Source: Erythrobacter sanguineus (lineage in GTDB: Bacteria > Pseudomonadota > Alphaproteobacteria > Sphingomonadales > Sphingomonadaceae). Taken from it: a stretch of 64,000 bases of DNA. Positions 36,876-48,449 of this stretch are shown piece after piece. The notes under the pieces were generated by a model that saw only the letters and a program-made list of their open reading frames with translations, made no database searches and was not told the DNA's origin. Position numbers and translations under genes: made by a program. The first letter of the stretch is position 1; each line of letters begins with the position of its first letter. The DNA lies in NCBI RefSeq assembly GCF_900143235.1, contig NZ_FRDF01000012.1, positions 1-64,000 on the forward strand, read 5' to 3'.

Positions 36876-37034
36876 CACCCTCGCGCGGCGCGCATCAGCA
36901 GTTGCAAATCATTTGCAGGCGGCCCTGCTTGCAAGCCTGCCTGCCTCTGCTAAAGCGCCCGCGGGATCTTTCACGACATCCTGTTCACTCACAGGCTGCC
37001 CGCGGACGGGCGATGAGAATGGGGCTTAACAGCA

Positions 37035-38258
37035 ATGCAGAAAATCAAGGTGGCAAACCCGGTCGTCGAACTCGATGGCGACGAGATGACCAGGATCATC
37101 TGGCAGTGGATCCGCGAGCAGCTGATCCTGCCCTATCTCGACATTGACCTGCGCTACTACGACCTTTCGATCGAGAACCGCGACGCGACCGACGATCAGG
37201 TTACCATCGATTCCGCCAATGCCATCAAGGAACATGGCGTCGGCGTGAAGTGCGCGACCATCACCCCGGATGAACAGCGGGTGGAGGAATTCAGCCTCAA
37301 GAAGATGTGGAAGAGCCCCAACGGCACAATCCGCAACATCCTTGGCGGCGTGGTGTTCCGCGAACCGATCGTGATCGACAACGTGCCGCGGCTGGTGCCA
37401 GGCTGGACCGATCCGATCGTGGTTGGCCGCCATGCCTTTGGCGATCAGTACCGCGCCACCGACACGCTGATCCCCGGCCCGGGCAAGCTGCGGCTGGTGT
37501 TCGACGGCGATGATGGCACCAAGCTCGATCTCGACGTGTTCGACTTCCCCAGCGCGGGCGTCGCCATGGCGATGTACAACCTTGACGATTCGATCCGCGA
37601 CTTTGCGCGTTCCAGCTTCAATTACGGCCTCAACCTCGGCTGGCCGGTTTACCTGTCGACCAAGAACACCATCATGAAAGCCTATGACGGGCGCTTCAAG
37701 GACCTGTTTCAGGAGGTGTTCGACAGCGAAGGCTTTGCCGAAAAGTTCAAGGCCGCCGGGATCGTCTACGAACACCGCCTGATCGACGACATGGTCGCAA
37801 GCGCGCTCAAGTGGTCGGGCAAGTTCGTCTGGGCCTGCAAGAACTATGACGGCGATGTACAGTCCGACACCGTGGCGCAGGGCTTCGGTTCGCTCGGCCT
37901 GATGACTTCGGTGCTGATGACCCCCGATGGCAAGACTGTCGAAGCCGAAGCCGCGCATGGCACCGTCACCCGCCATTATCGCCAGCACCAGCAGGGCAAG
38001 GCGACCAGCACCAACCCGATCGCCTCGATCTTCGCGTGGACCCGCGGACTGATGTATCGCGGCCGCTTCGACAACACGCCCGATGTGGTGAAGTTTGCCG
38101 AAACGCTCGAACGCGTCTGCATCGCCACGGTGGAAAAGGGCCACATGACCAAGGATCTGGCGCTGCTGATCGGGCCGGGTCAGGATTGGCAGACGACGGA
38201 ACAATTCTTCGAGACCATCGTGCAGAACCTCGAAAAGGAAATGGCCAGCTGGGCGTAA
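37035..38258 (+). CDS. icd: NADP-dependent isocitrate dehydrogenase
   Basis: The 407-residue enzyme decarboxylates isocitrate to 2-oxoglutarate in the TCA cycle. It is the eukaryotic-type (homodimeric, NADP) subfamily, recognisable from [17 protein letters not shown], the substrate-binding [18 protein letters not shown] segment (about 95-112), [23 protein letters not shown], and [31 protein letters not shown]. The ATG is preceded by about 140 bases of intergenic DNA, suggesting its own promoter. The GNAT-nitrilase gene follows after 19 bases. Confidence 0.97.
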   Translation: MQKIKVANPVVELDGDEMTRIIWQWIREQLILPYLDIDLRYYDLSIENRDATDDQVTIDSANAIKEHGVGVKCATITPDEQRVEEFSLKKMWKSPNGTIRNILGGVVFREPIVIDNVPRLVPGWTDPIVVGRHAFGDQYRATDTLIPGPGKLRLVFDGDDGTKLDLDVFDFPSAGVAMAMYNLDDSIRDFARSSFNYGLNLGWPVYLSTKNTIMKAYDGRFKDLFQEVFDSEGFAEKFKAAGIVYEHRLIDDMVASALKWSGKFVWACKNYDGDVQSDTVAQGFGSLGLMTSVLMTPDGKTVEAEAAHGTVTRHYRQHQQGKATSTNPIASIFAWTRGLMYRGRFDNTPDVVKFAETLERVCIATVEKGHMTKDLALLIGPGQDWQTTEQFFETIVQNLEKEMASWA

Positions 38259-38277
38259 GGTCCGGCCAGGGAGTTAT

Positions 38278-39918
38278 ATGGCAAGCAGATCGAAAGCGCG
38301 GCTGGAAATACGCCAGGCCAAGCTCAAGGACGTGCGGGCGATCGGAGAACTCGTCCGCCGCGCCTATGATGATCTGCCTGCCTATACCCAGGGCGAAATC
38401 CGCGGGCAGATCAACAACTATCCCGAAGGTTGCTTCGTCGCCAAGCTGGATGGCGAAGTGGTTGGGTATTGCGCCTCGATGCGGCTGGACGAGCGCGTGG
38501 CGCTGTCAAACCACACCTGGGACGAGGTGACCGGCAACGGATTTGGCAGCCGCCACGATCCCACCGGCGACTGGCTCTACGGCTACGAGATGTGCGTTGA
38601 TCCGAGCGTGCGCGGCACCCGGTTGGGGCGCCGCCTTTACGAGGAACGCCGCGCGCTGGCTGAACGGCTGGATCTCACCGGGATCGTGTTTGGCGGACGC
38701 ATGCCCGGCTACGCCCGGGCGAAACGCCGCAAGACCAATCGCGCCGAAACGCCGCAGGATTATCTCGAACAGGTGATCGAGAACCGCATCCACGATCCGG
38801 TCCTGCGCTTTCAACTCGCCAACGGGTTCGAGCCGCAGGGCATCCTCCCCAAATATCTGCCGGAAGACAAGGCCAGCCGCGGCAACGCGGTGCGGATGAT
38901 CTGGCGCAATCCCTATGTCGACAGCGACGCCCCGCCCAAGCACCGCCTGCCACGCGATGTCGAAAGCGTCCGCATCGCCACCTGCCAATTGCAGGCGCGC
39001 GCAGTTTCCGGCTTCGATGAATTCATGAAGCAGATCGAATATTTCGTCGATGTTGCCGCGGATTATGAAGCGGACTTCATCGTCTTTCCGGAAATGTTCA
39101 CGGTGATGCTGCTCTCGGCCGAACCATCCGAGCTGACCCCGCTCGAAGCCATCGAAACGCTCAGCAACTACACCCCGCGCATCCGCCAGCGGCTGTCGGA
39201 AATGGCGCTGGCCTATAACATCAACATCATCGGCGGATCACACCCCACCCGCATGGCCGACGGGGACATCCACAATGTCGCCTATGTGTGCCTGCGCGAC
39301 GGATCGATCCACGCGCAGGAGAAGATCCACCCCACCCCCAACGAGGCCTATTGGTGGAACATCAAGGGCGGCGATTCCATTGATGCCATTCCCACAGACT
39401 GCGGCCCGATCGGCGTGCTGATCTGCTATGACAGCGAATTTCCCGAACTTGCCCGGCGGCTGGTGGATGAAGGCGCGCGGATCATCTTCGTCCCGTTCTG
39501 CACCGATAGCCGCCAAGGCTATATGCGGGTGCGGTACTGTTCGCAGGCGCGCGCGATTGAAAACCAGTGCTTCGTGGTGCTCAGCGGCAATGTCGGCAAC
39601 CTGCCCAATGTCGCCAATATGGACATCCAGTACGCGCAAAGCTGCATCCTCACCCCTTGCGATTTCCCCTTCGCGCGGGATGGCATCGCCGCCGAAGCGT
39701 CCGAGAATGTCGAAACGCTGACGATCAGCGACGTCAACCTTGCCGATCTGTCATGGGCGCGGGCCGAAGGCACGGTGCAGAACCTCGCCGACCGCCGGTT
39801 TGATCTCTACCGGATCGAGTGGGACAAGCGGGTCGGCAACATCAAGGACCCGCTGGGCGAAGAACGCGTAACCGGGATATCCCGTCCGCTGGGGCCGCCA
39901 TCGGCAGGTGGTGGATGA
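38278..39918 (+). CDS. Bifunctional GNAT N-acetyltransferase / carbon-nitrogen hydrolase
   Basis: The 546-residue fusion protein has a GNAT acetyltransferase domain (about 8-205; acetyl-CoA-binding motif A YEMCVDPSVRGTRLGRRLYEERRALAE) joined to a nitrilase-superfamily hydrolase (about 225-525). The catalytic Glu-Lys-Cys triad is intact: Glu272 (VFPEMFT), Lys349 (QEKIHPT) and Cys383 (LICYDSEFPEL). The family hydrolyses amides or nitriles; the substrate of this fused form is unknown. An AGGGAG ribosome site precedes the ATG, and it follows icd closely, so it may be co-transcribed. GNAT-nitrilase fusions are an established architecture. Confidence 0.9.
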   Translation: MASRSKARLEIRQAKLKDVRAIGELVRRAYDDLPAYTQGEIRGQINNYPEGCFVAKLDGEVVGYCASMRLDERVALSNHTWDEVTGNGFGSRHDPTGDWLYGYEMCVDPSVRGTRLGRRLYEERRALAERLDLTGIVFGGRMPGYARAKRRKTNRAETPQDYLEQVIENRIHDPVLRFQLANGFEPQGILPKYLPEDKASRGNAVRMIWRNPYVDSDAPPKHRLPRDVESVRIATCQLQARAVSGFDEFMKQIEYFVDVAADYEADFIVFPEMFTVMLLSAEPSELTPLEAIETLSNYTPRIRQRLSEMALAYNINIIGGSHPTRMADGDIHNVAYVCLRDGSIHAQEKIHPTPNEAYWWNIKGGDSIDAIPTDCGPIGVLICYDSEFPELARRLVDEGARIIFVPFCTDSRQGYMRVRYCSQARAIENQCFVVLSGNVGNLPNVANMDIQYAQSCILTPCDFPFARDGIAAEASENVETLTISDVNLADLSWARAEGTVQNLADRRFDLYRIEWDKRVGNIKDPLGEERVTGISRPLGPPSAGGG

Positions 39919-39949
39919 CAGGACCATAGGGCCGCGCTAAGCCCGCAAG

Positions 39950-41716
39950 GTGGCTGGCGAACTCACCTTTTCTCCGATCCTGTCCGATGCGCTGGTGATT
40001 CTCGGCGCAGCGGGGATCGTGATTCCGGTCTTCGCCCGCTTCCGCATCACACCGATCATCGGCTTCATCCTGATCGGTGTGCTGGTTGGCCCCTATGGGC
40101 TGGGTTCGCTGGTCGAACGAATACCCTGGCTCACCCACATCACCATCACCGATCCCGAGGTGCTGGAGCCATTTGCCGAATTCGGCATCATCCTGCTGCT
40201 GTTCGCGATCGGGCTGGAACTGTCGTTCAACCGATTGTGGCAATTGCGCCGGCTGGTGTTCGGGCTGGGCGCGCTGGAACTGCTGATTATCGGCTCCTCG
40301 CTGGCTGGCTTCCTCGGGCTGACAGGCATGCTCGACTGGACCGGTGCGCTGGCGCTGGGGTTTGCGCTGGCCTTTTCATCGACCGCGATCGTGCTGCCGA
40401 TTTCCGGCACGCGTACCCCGGTCGGGCGCGCGGCGCTTTCCATGCTGCTGTTCGAGGACATCATGATCGTGCCGATCATCTTCATCCTCGGCGCGCTCGC
40501 TCCCAAGGCGCAAGGCGATGGCTGGGCGGGCCTTGCCGATACGCTGTGGCAGGGCGGGCTGGTGATCGCGATATTGCTGGTGGTGGGGCGGTTCGCGCTT
40601 CCGCGCCTGTTCGCGCAGGCAGCACGCACCAAGAACCCCGAATTGTTCCTTGCCGCCTCGCTGCTGGTGGTGATCGGCGCCAGCCTTGCCACCGGCGCAG
40701 TCGGCCTGTCGCCAATCGTGGGCGCGCTGATCGCCGGGCTGCTGATTGCCGAGACCGAATATCACACCGAGGTCGAAGTGATCATGGAACCGTTCAAGGG
40801 CCTCGCATTGGGCGTGTTCCTGATCACCATCGGCATGAGCATCGATCTGGTCGCGATCACCGCCAATCCCGGCGCGCTGGCGCTGGCAGTGGTGGGCGTG
40901 CTGGTGTTCAAGGCGCTGGTCACCGGCATCCTGCTGCGGCTGATGGGTGCGCGGCGCAGCACCGCGACCGAAACCGGTGTAATGATGGCCTCGCCCAGCG
41001 AAACCACCCTGATCGTGCTTTCGGCGGCAACCGCGGCAATGGTGGTCGATTTCGAAACGGCGCAGTTCTGGCAGACGGTGACCGCGATCGGCCTGACCAT
41101 CACCCCGCTGCTGGCCAAGCTGGGACAGGTGATCGCCCGCAGGGTCGACGGCGCGCCGCAGGTGGCAAGCGAGGATTTCAGCGATCAGGCCCGCACCATC
41201 ATCGTTGGCGGCGGACGCGTTGGCCGTCTGGTGGCCGACATGTTGGATAGCCATGATCAGGCCTATGTGATGCTCGATTCCGATCCCGACCTGATCGCGC
41301 GGGTGCAGCGCGAAGGCTATCGCGCAGTGTTCGGCGATGCTGCGCGCGGCGACGCGCTGGCCAAACTGGGGGCCGGGAACGCGCCCGCAGTCGTGCTGAC
41401 CATGGACGAACCGGTGCTGGCACAGCGGCTGGTCAGCAAACTGCGCAGCGAACACCCCGATCTGCTGATCGTGGCCCGCGCGCGCGACACGGATCACGCT
41501 GCCGAGCTTTATCGCGCCGGGGCCAGCCATGCCGTGCCGGAAACGCTGGAAAGTTCGCTCCAGCTATCCGAAGCGGTGCTGGTCGATATCGGCATCGCCA
41601 TGGGCCCGGTGATCGCATCGATCCACGCCAAGCGCGACGAGTTCCGCGAACAACTGGAGCGCGAAGGCGGGCTTAGCGAAAAGCCCAAGCTGCGGACCAC
41701 CAACGCCGAGGCATGA
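39950..41716 (+). CDS. CPA2-type cation:proton antiporter with RCK/TrkA-N domain (KefB/YbaL-like)
   Basis: The 588-residue protein begins with GTG. It has about 12 hydrophobic helices (residues about 1-390) with the conserved AFSSTAIVLPI and GALIAGLLIAETEYHTEVE motifs. A Rossmann TrkA-N nucleotide-binding domain follows (ARTIIVGGGRVGRLVADML, about 414-535) and a short charged tail. Proteins of this group move K+ or Na+ against H+ and are often gated by NAD(H) or glutathione through the Rossmann domain. The ion specificity is not visible. It ends 20 bases before the convergent alaS gene. Confidence 0.9.
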   Translation: MAGELTFSPILSDALVILGAAGIVIPVFARFRITPIIGFILIGVLVGPYGLGSLVERIPWLTHITITDPEVLEPFAEFGIILLLFAIGLELSFNRLWQLRRLVFGLGALELLIIGSSLAGFLGLTGMLDWTGALALGFALAFSSTAIVLPISGTRTPVGRAALSMLLFEDIMIVPIIFILGALAPKAQGDGWAGLADTLWQGGLVIAILLVVGRFALPRLFAQAARTKNPELFLAASLLVVIGASLATGAVGLSPIVGALIAGLLIAETEYHTEVEVIMEPFKGLALGVFLITIGMSIDLVAITANPGALALAVVGVLVFKALVTGILLRLMGARRSTATETGVMMASPSETTLIVLSAATAAMVVDFETAQFWQTVTAIGLTITPLLAKLGQVIARRVDGAPQVASEDFSDQARTIIVGGGRVGRLVADMLDSHDQAYVMLDSDPDLIARVQREGYRAVFGDAARGDALAKLGAGNAPAVVLTMDEPVLAQRLVSKLRSEHPDLLIVARARDTDHAAELYRAGASHAVPETLESSLQLSEAVLVDIGIAMGPVIASIHAKRDEFREQLEREGGLSEKPKLRTTNAEA

Positions 41717-41736
41717 ACCCGCCCCGGCGCGCCGGA

Positions 41737-44406
41737 TCAGGCCGCTGGCTGGGCAGCGAGCACAGCCTTCACCGCCGCCAGAGCCTCTGCCGCCTTGGCC
41801 CCGTCCGGTCCGCCGCCTTGCGCCATGTCAGGCCGCCCGCCGCCGCCCTTGCCGCCCAGCGCTTCCACGCCCGCGCGCACCAGATCGACCGCGCTGAACC
41901 GAGCCGTCAGATCATCGGTCACGGCGGCCGCAATGCTGGCCTTGCCGTCATTGACCGCGATCACCGCCGCCACGCCCGATCCGAGCCGCTGCTTTGTCGC
42001 ATCGAGCAAGGGGCGCAATTCCCTGGGATCGAGCCCTTCGAGCACCTGCCCGCTGAAGGCGACCCCGGCGATCTCCTCGTCCGTCGAAGCTGCCGGGCCG
42101 CCCGAACCGCCGCCGCCCAAAGCCAGCGCCTTTTTCGCCTCGGCCAGTTCCTTTTCGAGCCGCTTGCGCTCCTCCATCAAGGCCGTGATCCGGGCAGGCA
42201 CTTCCTCCGGCGTCGCGCGGATCACGCCTGCCGCAGCCTTCAGCGCGTCTTCGCGCGCGACCAGCCATGCCCGGGCCGCTTCGCCGGTCAGCGCCTCGAT
42301 CCGGCGCACGCCAGAAGAAACCGCGCTTTCCGACACGATCCGGAACACCCCGATATCGCCGGTGGCGCGCACATGGGTGCCGCCGCACAGTTCGACCGAA
42401 TAATTGCGCCCTTCATGCCCCGCGCGGCCCATCGACAACACCCGCACCTCATCGCCATATTTCTCGCCGAACAGAGCCAGCGCGCCGGCCTCGACCGCGT
42501 CATCGGGGCTCATCAACCGCGTGCCGACCGCTTCGTTGGCGCGGATTTCAGCGTTCACTTCGGCTTCGATGGCGGCAATGTCCTCTGGCGTAAGGGCGAC
42601 CGGGTGCGAGAAATCGAAGCGCAAGCGGTCATCGGCGACCAGAGAGCCCTTCTGGGTCACGTGCCCGCCGAGCCGATTGCGCAGCGCGGCATGGACAAGG
42701 TGGGTGGCGGAATGGTTGGCGCGGATCCGGTCGCGGCGTTCGGCATCGACCTTGAGTTCAACCGTGTCGCCAACCGCCACTTCGCCCGCGTCAATATGCA
42801 CCTGATGCGCGTGCAAGCGGCCGAGCGGCTTGGATGTGTCGGTGACAGTCGCCTTGAGCCCCGCGACGCTGGCGATGGTGCCGCTGTCACCGGTCTGGCC
42901 GCCGCTTTCGCCGTAGAACGGGGTCTGGTTGGTGAGGATCACCACGTCATCACCAGCGCCTGCGCGTTCCGTTTCGGCCCCGGACTTGACGATCGCGACC
43001 ACCCGGCCCTCGCCCGAGGTCGAGGCATAGCCGGTGAATTCACTGGCGCCTTCGCGCTCGGCAATGTCGAACCAGACCTCACCCGAGGCTGCCTCGCCCG
43101 ATCCCTTCCACGCAGCGCGCGCGGCAGCCTTCTGACGCGCCATTGCGGTGTCGAATCCGGCGCGGTCGACGCCGATCCCGCGCGCGCGCAACGCATCTTC
43201 GGTGAGGTCATAGGGGAAGCCAAAAGTGTCGTAGAGGCGGAAGGCGATTTCGCCGTCGAGTTCGCCGCCAGCGCCCAGATCGCCGGTTGCCTCGTCAAGC
43301 AGTTTCAGGCCCTTGTCGAGGGTGCGACGGAACTGGGTTTCCTCGCGTTCGAGCACCTCTTCGATCAGCGCCTGACCGCGCAAGAGCTCGGGATAGGCCT
43401 GGCCCATTTCCGTGACCAGCGCGGGGACAAGCCGATGCATCAGCGGTTCTGACGCGCCGAGCAGGTGCGCGTGGCGCATCGCGCGGCGCATGATCCGGCG
43501 CAGCACATAACCACGCCCCTCGTTCGATGGCAGCACGCCGTCAGCCATCAGGAAGCTGGTGGAGCGCAGGTGATCGGCAATCACGCGGTGGCTGGCGGCC
43601 TGTTCGCCCTGCGCCGCAACATTGGTGAGGCCTTCCGATGCGGCGATCAGCGCCTTGAAGGTATCGGTATCGTAATTGTCATGCGCGCCCTGCAACACGG
43701 CGGCGATGCGTTCGATCCCCATGCCGGTGTCGATCGAAGGCTTGGGCAGGTTGCGGCGGGTGCCATCGGCCTGTTGTTCATACTGCATGAACACCAGGTT
43801 CCAGATTTCGACGAAGCGATCCCCGTCCTCGTCCGGGCTTCCCGGAGGGCCGCCGAAGATGTGATCGCCGTGGTCGTAGAAGATTTCCGAGCATGGTCCG
43901 CACGGTCCGGTATCGCCCATCGACCAGAAATTGTCGCTGGTGGGAATCCGGATGATGCGTTCGTCCGGCAGGCCGGCGATCTTGCGCCACAGCTCGTGCG
44001 CTTCGTCGTCGGTGTGATAGACCGTGACAGTAAGCCTGTCCTTGGGAATGCCCCATTCACGGGTCAGCAGGGTCCAGGCGTGGGTGATCGCCTGTTCCTT
44101 GAAGTAGTCGCCGAAGGAGAAGTTGCCGAGCATCTCGAAGAAGGTGTGATGCCGTGCGGTATAGCCGACATTGTCGAGATCATTATGCTTGCCCCCCGCG
44201 CGCACGCATTTCTGCGAGGAGGTGGCGCGCGGTGCGGGCGGGGTTTCCAGCCCGGTGAAGACGTTCTTGAACGGCACCATCCCGGCGTTGACGAACATCA
44301 ACGTCGGATCGTTGTAGGGCACGAGCGGTGCGCTCGGCGTGATGGCGTGACCGGCCTTGCCGAAATAGTCGAGAAAGGACCGGCGGACTTCATTGGTAGA
44401 GCTCAT
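41737..44406 (-). CDS. alaS: Alanyl-tRNA synthetase
   Basis: This 889-residue class II synthetase charges tRNA-Ala. It has the N-terminal catalytic domain ([43 protein letters not shown]), the class II motif [14 protein letters not shown], the tRNA-recognition domain, the editing domain with [12 protein letters not shown] (HxxxH zinc site) and CGGTHV, and the C-Ala coiled-coil and DHHA1-like end ([16 protein letters not shown]). The start MSSTNEV at 44406 was chosen over a spurious 12-residue extension. It is downstream of recA, in a conserved alphaproteobacterial order. Confidence 0.97.
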   Translation of the reverse strand: MSSTNEVRRSFLDYFGKAGHAITPSAPLVPYNDPTLMFVNAGMVPFKNVFTGLETPPAPRATSSQKCVRAGGKHNDLDNVGYTARHHTFFEMLGNFSFGDYFKEQAITHAWTLLTREWGIPKDRLTVTVYHTDDEAHELWRKIAGLPDERIIRIPTSDNFWSMGDTGPCGPCSEIFYDHGDHIFGGPPGSPDEDGDRFVEIWNLVFMQYEQQADGTRRNLPKPSIDTGMGIERIAAVLQGAHDNYDTDTFKALIAASEGLTNVAAQGEQAASHRVIADHLRSTSFLMADGVLPSNEGRGYVLRRIMRRAMRHAHLLGASEPLMHRLVPALVTEMGQAYPELLRGQALIEEVLEREETQFRRTLDKGLKLLDEATGDLGAGGELDGEIAFRLYDTFGFPYDLTEDALRARGIGVDRAGFDTAMARQKAAARAAWKGSGEAASGEVWFDIAEREGASEFTGYASTSGEGRVVAIVKSGAETERAGAGDDVVILTNQTPFYGESGGQTGDSGTIASVAGLKATVTDTSKPLGRLHAHQVHIDAGEVAVGDTVELKVDAERRDRIRANHSATHLVHAALRNRLGGHVTQKGSLVADDRLRFDFSHPVALTPEDIAAIEAEVNAEIRANEAVGTRLMSPDDAVEAGALALFGEKYGDEVRVLSMGRAGHEGRNYSVELCGGTHVRATGDIGVFRIVSESAVSSGVRRIEALTGEAARAWLVAREDALKAAAGVIRATPEEVPARITALMEERKRLEKELAEAKKALALGGGGSGGPAASTDEEIAGVAFSGQVLEGLDPRELRPLLDATKQRLGSGVAAVIAVNDGKASIAAAVTDDLTARFSAVDLVRAGVEALGGKGGGGRPDMAQGGGPDGAKAAEALAAVKAVLAAQPAA

Positions 44407-44552
44407 GGCCGTGCAGTTAGGCAATGCGCGAGACGAAGGCAATGGAGCGCGCCAGCGGGGCGCTTCATCGCATGGGTGCAGTGTGGCCGCAGGCCCACAT
44501 GTGCGCCCCGCGTCGGCGGGTTTCGTCGGTGGGAGACGGTGCCAGGCAACGA

Positions 44553-44595
44553 AAAGCCGGTGCGAGGCCCTGCGAAGAGACCTTGCACCGGCTTT
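44553..44595 (-). terminator. Rho-independent terminator of recA
   Basis: Read on the minus strand, GCCGGTGC...GCACCGGC (arms 44585-44595 and 44553-44563, 11 bp) is followed by TTTTCG about 60 bases past the recA stop. A second inner AAGG/CCT pairing is possible. Confidence 0.7.
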
Positions 44596-44656
44596 CCGGT
44601 TTTCCGGGCACCCCGGGACAGGGAGCGGGAGACTTCCCGCCGCGCCCGCTTGAGGA

Positions 44657-45721
<1,065 letters not shown>

Positions 45722-45807
45722 CGCACGCGCTCCTTCGCTTGCCTAGAGGCGATCGGCAGTTTTCGACGACCGTCCTTGGATTACGATGTATCGCATTTGT
45801 TCCAATG

Positions 45808-45822
45808 GAACAAGTAGGGAAC
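45808..45822 (-). promoter_or_regulatory. Alphaproteobacterial LexA (SOS) box of recA
   Basis: GAACAAGTAGGGAAC on the plus strand (GTTC-N7-GTTC on the minus strand) matches the known alphaproteobacterial LexA operator. An overlapping palindrome GTTCCAATGGAAC (45799-45811) shares the first half-site. Both sit upstream of the recA start at 45721. Confidence 0.85.
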
Positions 45823-45848
45823 GAAAAAATTTCCAACACCCGCGCCAG

Positions 45849-48425
45849 TCACTTGGCGCCGCCCCGGGCCTCCGCCTGTTCGGTCCGTGCGTGGCGTAGC
45901 ACCGCGCCGACCTTGTCGCCGATCGAAGCCACGCTGAACGGCTTGGCGATGAAGTGCATGTCGGGGATGTCGATGTCGCGGCGCAGCTGTTCCTCGGCAT
46001 AGCCTGACATGAACAATACCGGCATTCCTGGCAGCTGCGCGCGGATCGCGCGGACCATGGCCGGGCCATCCATTCCCGGCATCACCACATCGCTCACGAC
46101 AATATCGAAACCGTCGCCTTTCTCGGAGATGGCAACCAGCCCTTCTTCGCCGTTGGCGCAGGCGGTAACCTCGTAGCCGGCCCGCGCCAGCGCCCGTTCA
46201 GCGACAGCGCGCACCATGTCCTCGTCCTCGACCAGCAGCACCTTGCCGCCCGCAGACCATTCGGACGAAACCAGCGGCGTGCGCGTCTCCCGCTTCCTGG
46301 GCACCTCGCCGCGGTGAACCGGCAGATAGACCGTGAAGCGTGCGCCGGTCGGGTGGCCTTCCTTGTCTGCGATATTATCGGCAAAGATGAACCCGCCCGA
46401 TTGCTTGACGATCCCGTAGGCGGTCGACAGGCCGAGGCCGGTGCCCTTGCCCTGTTCCTTGGTGGTGAAGAACGGTTCGAACAGCTTGGGCAGGACGTGG
46501 GGCGGGATGCCGCCGCCGGTGTCCTGCACGATCAGCACGGTGTAATCGGCAGCGGGCAGGACTTCGGAACCCAGCTTGACCACCTCGGTCGCGCGCAGAT
46601 GGCGGGTGAACAGCGAGATCCGCCCCGTGCCGTTCCCGCGCGATGGACCGCCATTACCCTGTATCGCGTCGCGGGCATTGACCGCGAGGTTCATGATCAC
46701 CTGTTCCAATTGCTGCGGGTCGGCGCGCACCGGGCCAAGATTGCGATCATGCTGGACGTAATAGGTGATTTTCTCGCCTAGCAGGCGTTTGATCAGCGGG
46801 CTGACCTCGCTCACCACATCGGGCAGCTGGATCACCTCGGGCCGCAGGGTCTGCTGGCGCGAGAAAGCCAGCAATTGCCGGGTCAGCGCCGCGGCGCGGT
46901 TGGAGTTCGCCCGGATCTGCTGGATGTCGTCATAATCGCTATCGCCCGGAATATGGCGCAGCAACATCAGGTCGCAGGTGCCGATGATTGCGGTCAGCAC
47001 ATTGTTGAAATCATGCGCCACGCCGCCCGCCAGCTGCCCGACGGCCTGCATCTTGGTGGCCTGAGCAACCTGGCGTTTGAGCTGATTTTCCTCGCTCGAA
47101 TCCGCAAGGCTCAGCAGCACCGCCGCCTCGCCCAGCCCGCGCACCCCGGCAAGGCCGAGCGAGACCGGCTCTTCCGGGCTATTGACCAGCCGCACCGCGA
47201 CATCGCCGCTGGTGGTCGGCCCGCGTCCGTGGCGCCGCACCGCGTCCGACAGGGCAGCCTTGTCCTCGCGCACCACCAGATCCGTGGGGAAGGCCGGCAG
47301 GCCCCGCCCCTCGCGCCCGATCGCGCGCAGGAAGGCTTCGTTGCCGAACAGGAAGCGTCCGTCGCGGTCGGTCATGGCCAGACCCAACGGCAATTGCCCA
47401 AGCAGCGCATCGAGCTGTGCGACCCCGGCCTGTGCGGCCCCGTCCCAGCCAGAACCGATCCCCACACCGCTGTCGATCAGCAACATCAGTGAGGTCGCCT
47501 CGTCCGGCCCGGCGGGCGCAACTTGCGTCGCCGGATCGATCAGCGGCACATCGACCAGCGTCTGCGGGGTGCCGCCGCGCCCTTCGCGGGCGAAGAAGAT
47601 GCGGTCGCGTTCGTCGGTTCGCAGGAAGCTCACGAAATCCTGCCCGACCAGCGTGGCGCGTTCATCGCCTGCGGCACGCTCGGCAAAACCGGCGCTGACG
47701 ACGCGGATCACGCCATCGGCCGTGGTGATCGCGGTCTCGATCCCGGCGCGGCTGAGCATCTTGCCGAACGGGCCGGCCAGATCCAGCGCACCCAGGGTGA
47801 CGCCGCTCGCACGCACAAGCGGAAGCAGCCGCCAGACGAGATGATCCTCACCGCGCCCGGCGCGGGTCACGGTGATGTGCCAGTCGCGATCGCCATCCGG
47901 GGCCGCGAGCGATTCAAGCGTGCCTGCCCCTTCGCGCCAGGCATCGCGCGCCAGCCGGGTCAGCGCCTCCAGCCCCGCGCGTTCAAACGGTAGCGCAGGC
48001 GGGGCGGCGGCGGCACCGAAGCTTTCGATGAACAGGCTGTTGGCGCACACCAGCCGGTTGGCGCGATCGGTGATGGCGATTGCCTCGCTCTCGCGCTCGA
48101 TCGCGGCGACTGTCACTGTCCAATCTGGCGATGCCAGCGCATCATCGACCGGAGCAGCCCGGATGCGGTCAAGCGCGACTACGCCGCAAAGCAGGACCGC
48201 CACCGCGAGTGTGAAGACCAGCGCCACCAGCCAGCTCGACGTTGCGAAATAGAGCACCCCGGCGCTGACCACGAGCCCGCCTGCAAGCATCGGCAGCAAC
48301 GCAGAGGACGGCGCATAGGCCGCGTCCGCCGCCGGTTCCCCCAGCGCGGCTGCGCGTTTCAGACCTCGGCTGTTCGGCTTGGACAAGCGCCTTGTTCCCG
48401 TTGCTGCATCCCGGCCCGCGATCAT
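45849..48425 (-). CDS. cckA: Cell-cycle hybrid histidine kinase CckA
   Basis: This 858-residue membrane kinase, with two membrane helices near 44-60 and 66-86, has PAS-like regions (about 105-445), the H-box VGQLAGGVAHDFNNVLTAI with His471, the ATPase core (NLAVNARDAI, VQDTGGGIPPHV, GTGLGLSTAYGIV) and a C-terminal receiver with Asp779 (IVVSDVVMPGMDG). In alphaproteobacteria CckA phosphorylates ChpT, which passes phosphate to CtrA and CpdR to control the cell cycle. The AGGVAHDFNNVLTAI H-box is characteristic. It is between recA and a DUF2062 gene on the same strand. Confidence 0.95.
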   Translation of the reverse strand: MIAGRDAATGTRRLSKPNSRGLKRAAALGEPAADAAYAPSSALLPMLAGGLVVSAGVLYFATSSWLVALVFTLAVAVLLCGVVALDRIRAAPVDDALASPDWTVTVAAIERESEAIAITDRANRLVCANSLFIESFGAAAAPPALPFERAGLEALTRLARDAWREGAGTLESLAAPDGDRDWHITVTRAGRGEDHLVWRLLPLVRASGVTLGALDLAGPFGKMLSRAGIETAITTADGVIRVVSAGFAERAAGDERATLVGQDFVSFLRTDERDRIFFAREGRGGTPQTLVDVPLIDPATQVAPAGPDEATSLMLLIDSGVGIGSGWDGAAQAGVAQLDALLGQLPLGLAMTDRDGRFLFGNEAFLRAIGREGRGLPAFPTDLVVREDKAALSDAVRRHGRGPTTSGDVAVRLVNSPEEPVSLGLAGVRGLGEAAVLLSLADSSEENQLKRQVAQATKMQAVGQLAGGVAHDFNNVLTAIIGTCDLMLLRHIPGDSDYDDIQQIRANSNRAAALTRQLLAFSRQQTLRPEVIQLPDVVSEVSPLIKRLLGEKITYYVQHDRNLGPVRADPQQLEQVIMNLAVNARDAIQGNGGPSRGNGTGRISLFTRHLRATEVVKLGSEVLPAADYTVLIVQDTGGGIPPHVLPKLFEPFFTTKEQGKGTGLGLSTAYGIVKQSGGFIFADNIADKEGHPTGARFTVYLPVHRGEVPRKRETRTPLVSSEWSAGGKVLLVEDEDMVRAVAERALARAGYEVTACANGEEGLVAISEKGDGFDIVVSDVVMPGMDGPAMVRAIRAQLPGMPVLFMSGYAEEQLRRDIDIPDMHFIAKPFSVASIGDKVGAVLRHARTEQAEARGGAK

Positions 48426-48449
48426 TGCGATCCGGGCTACGAATTGTCC

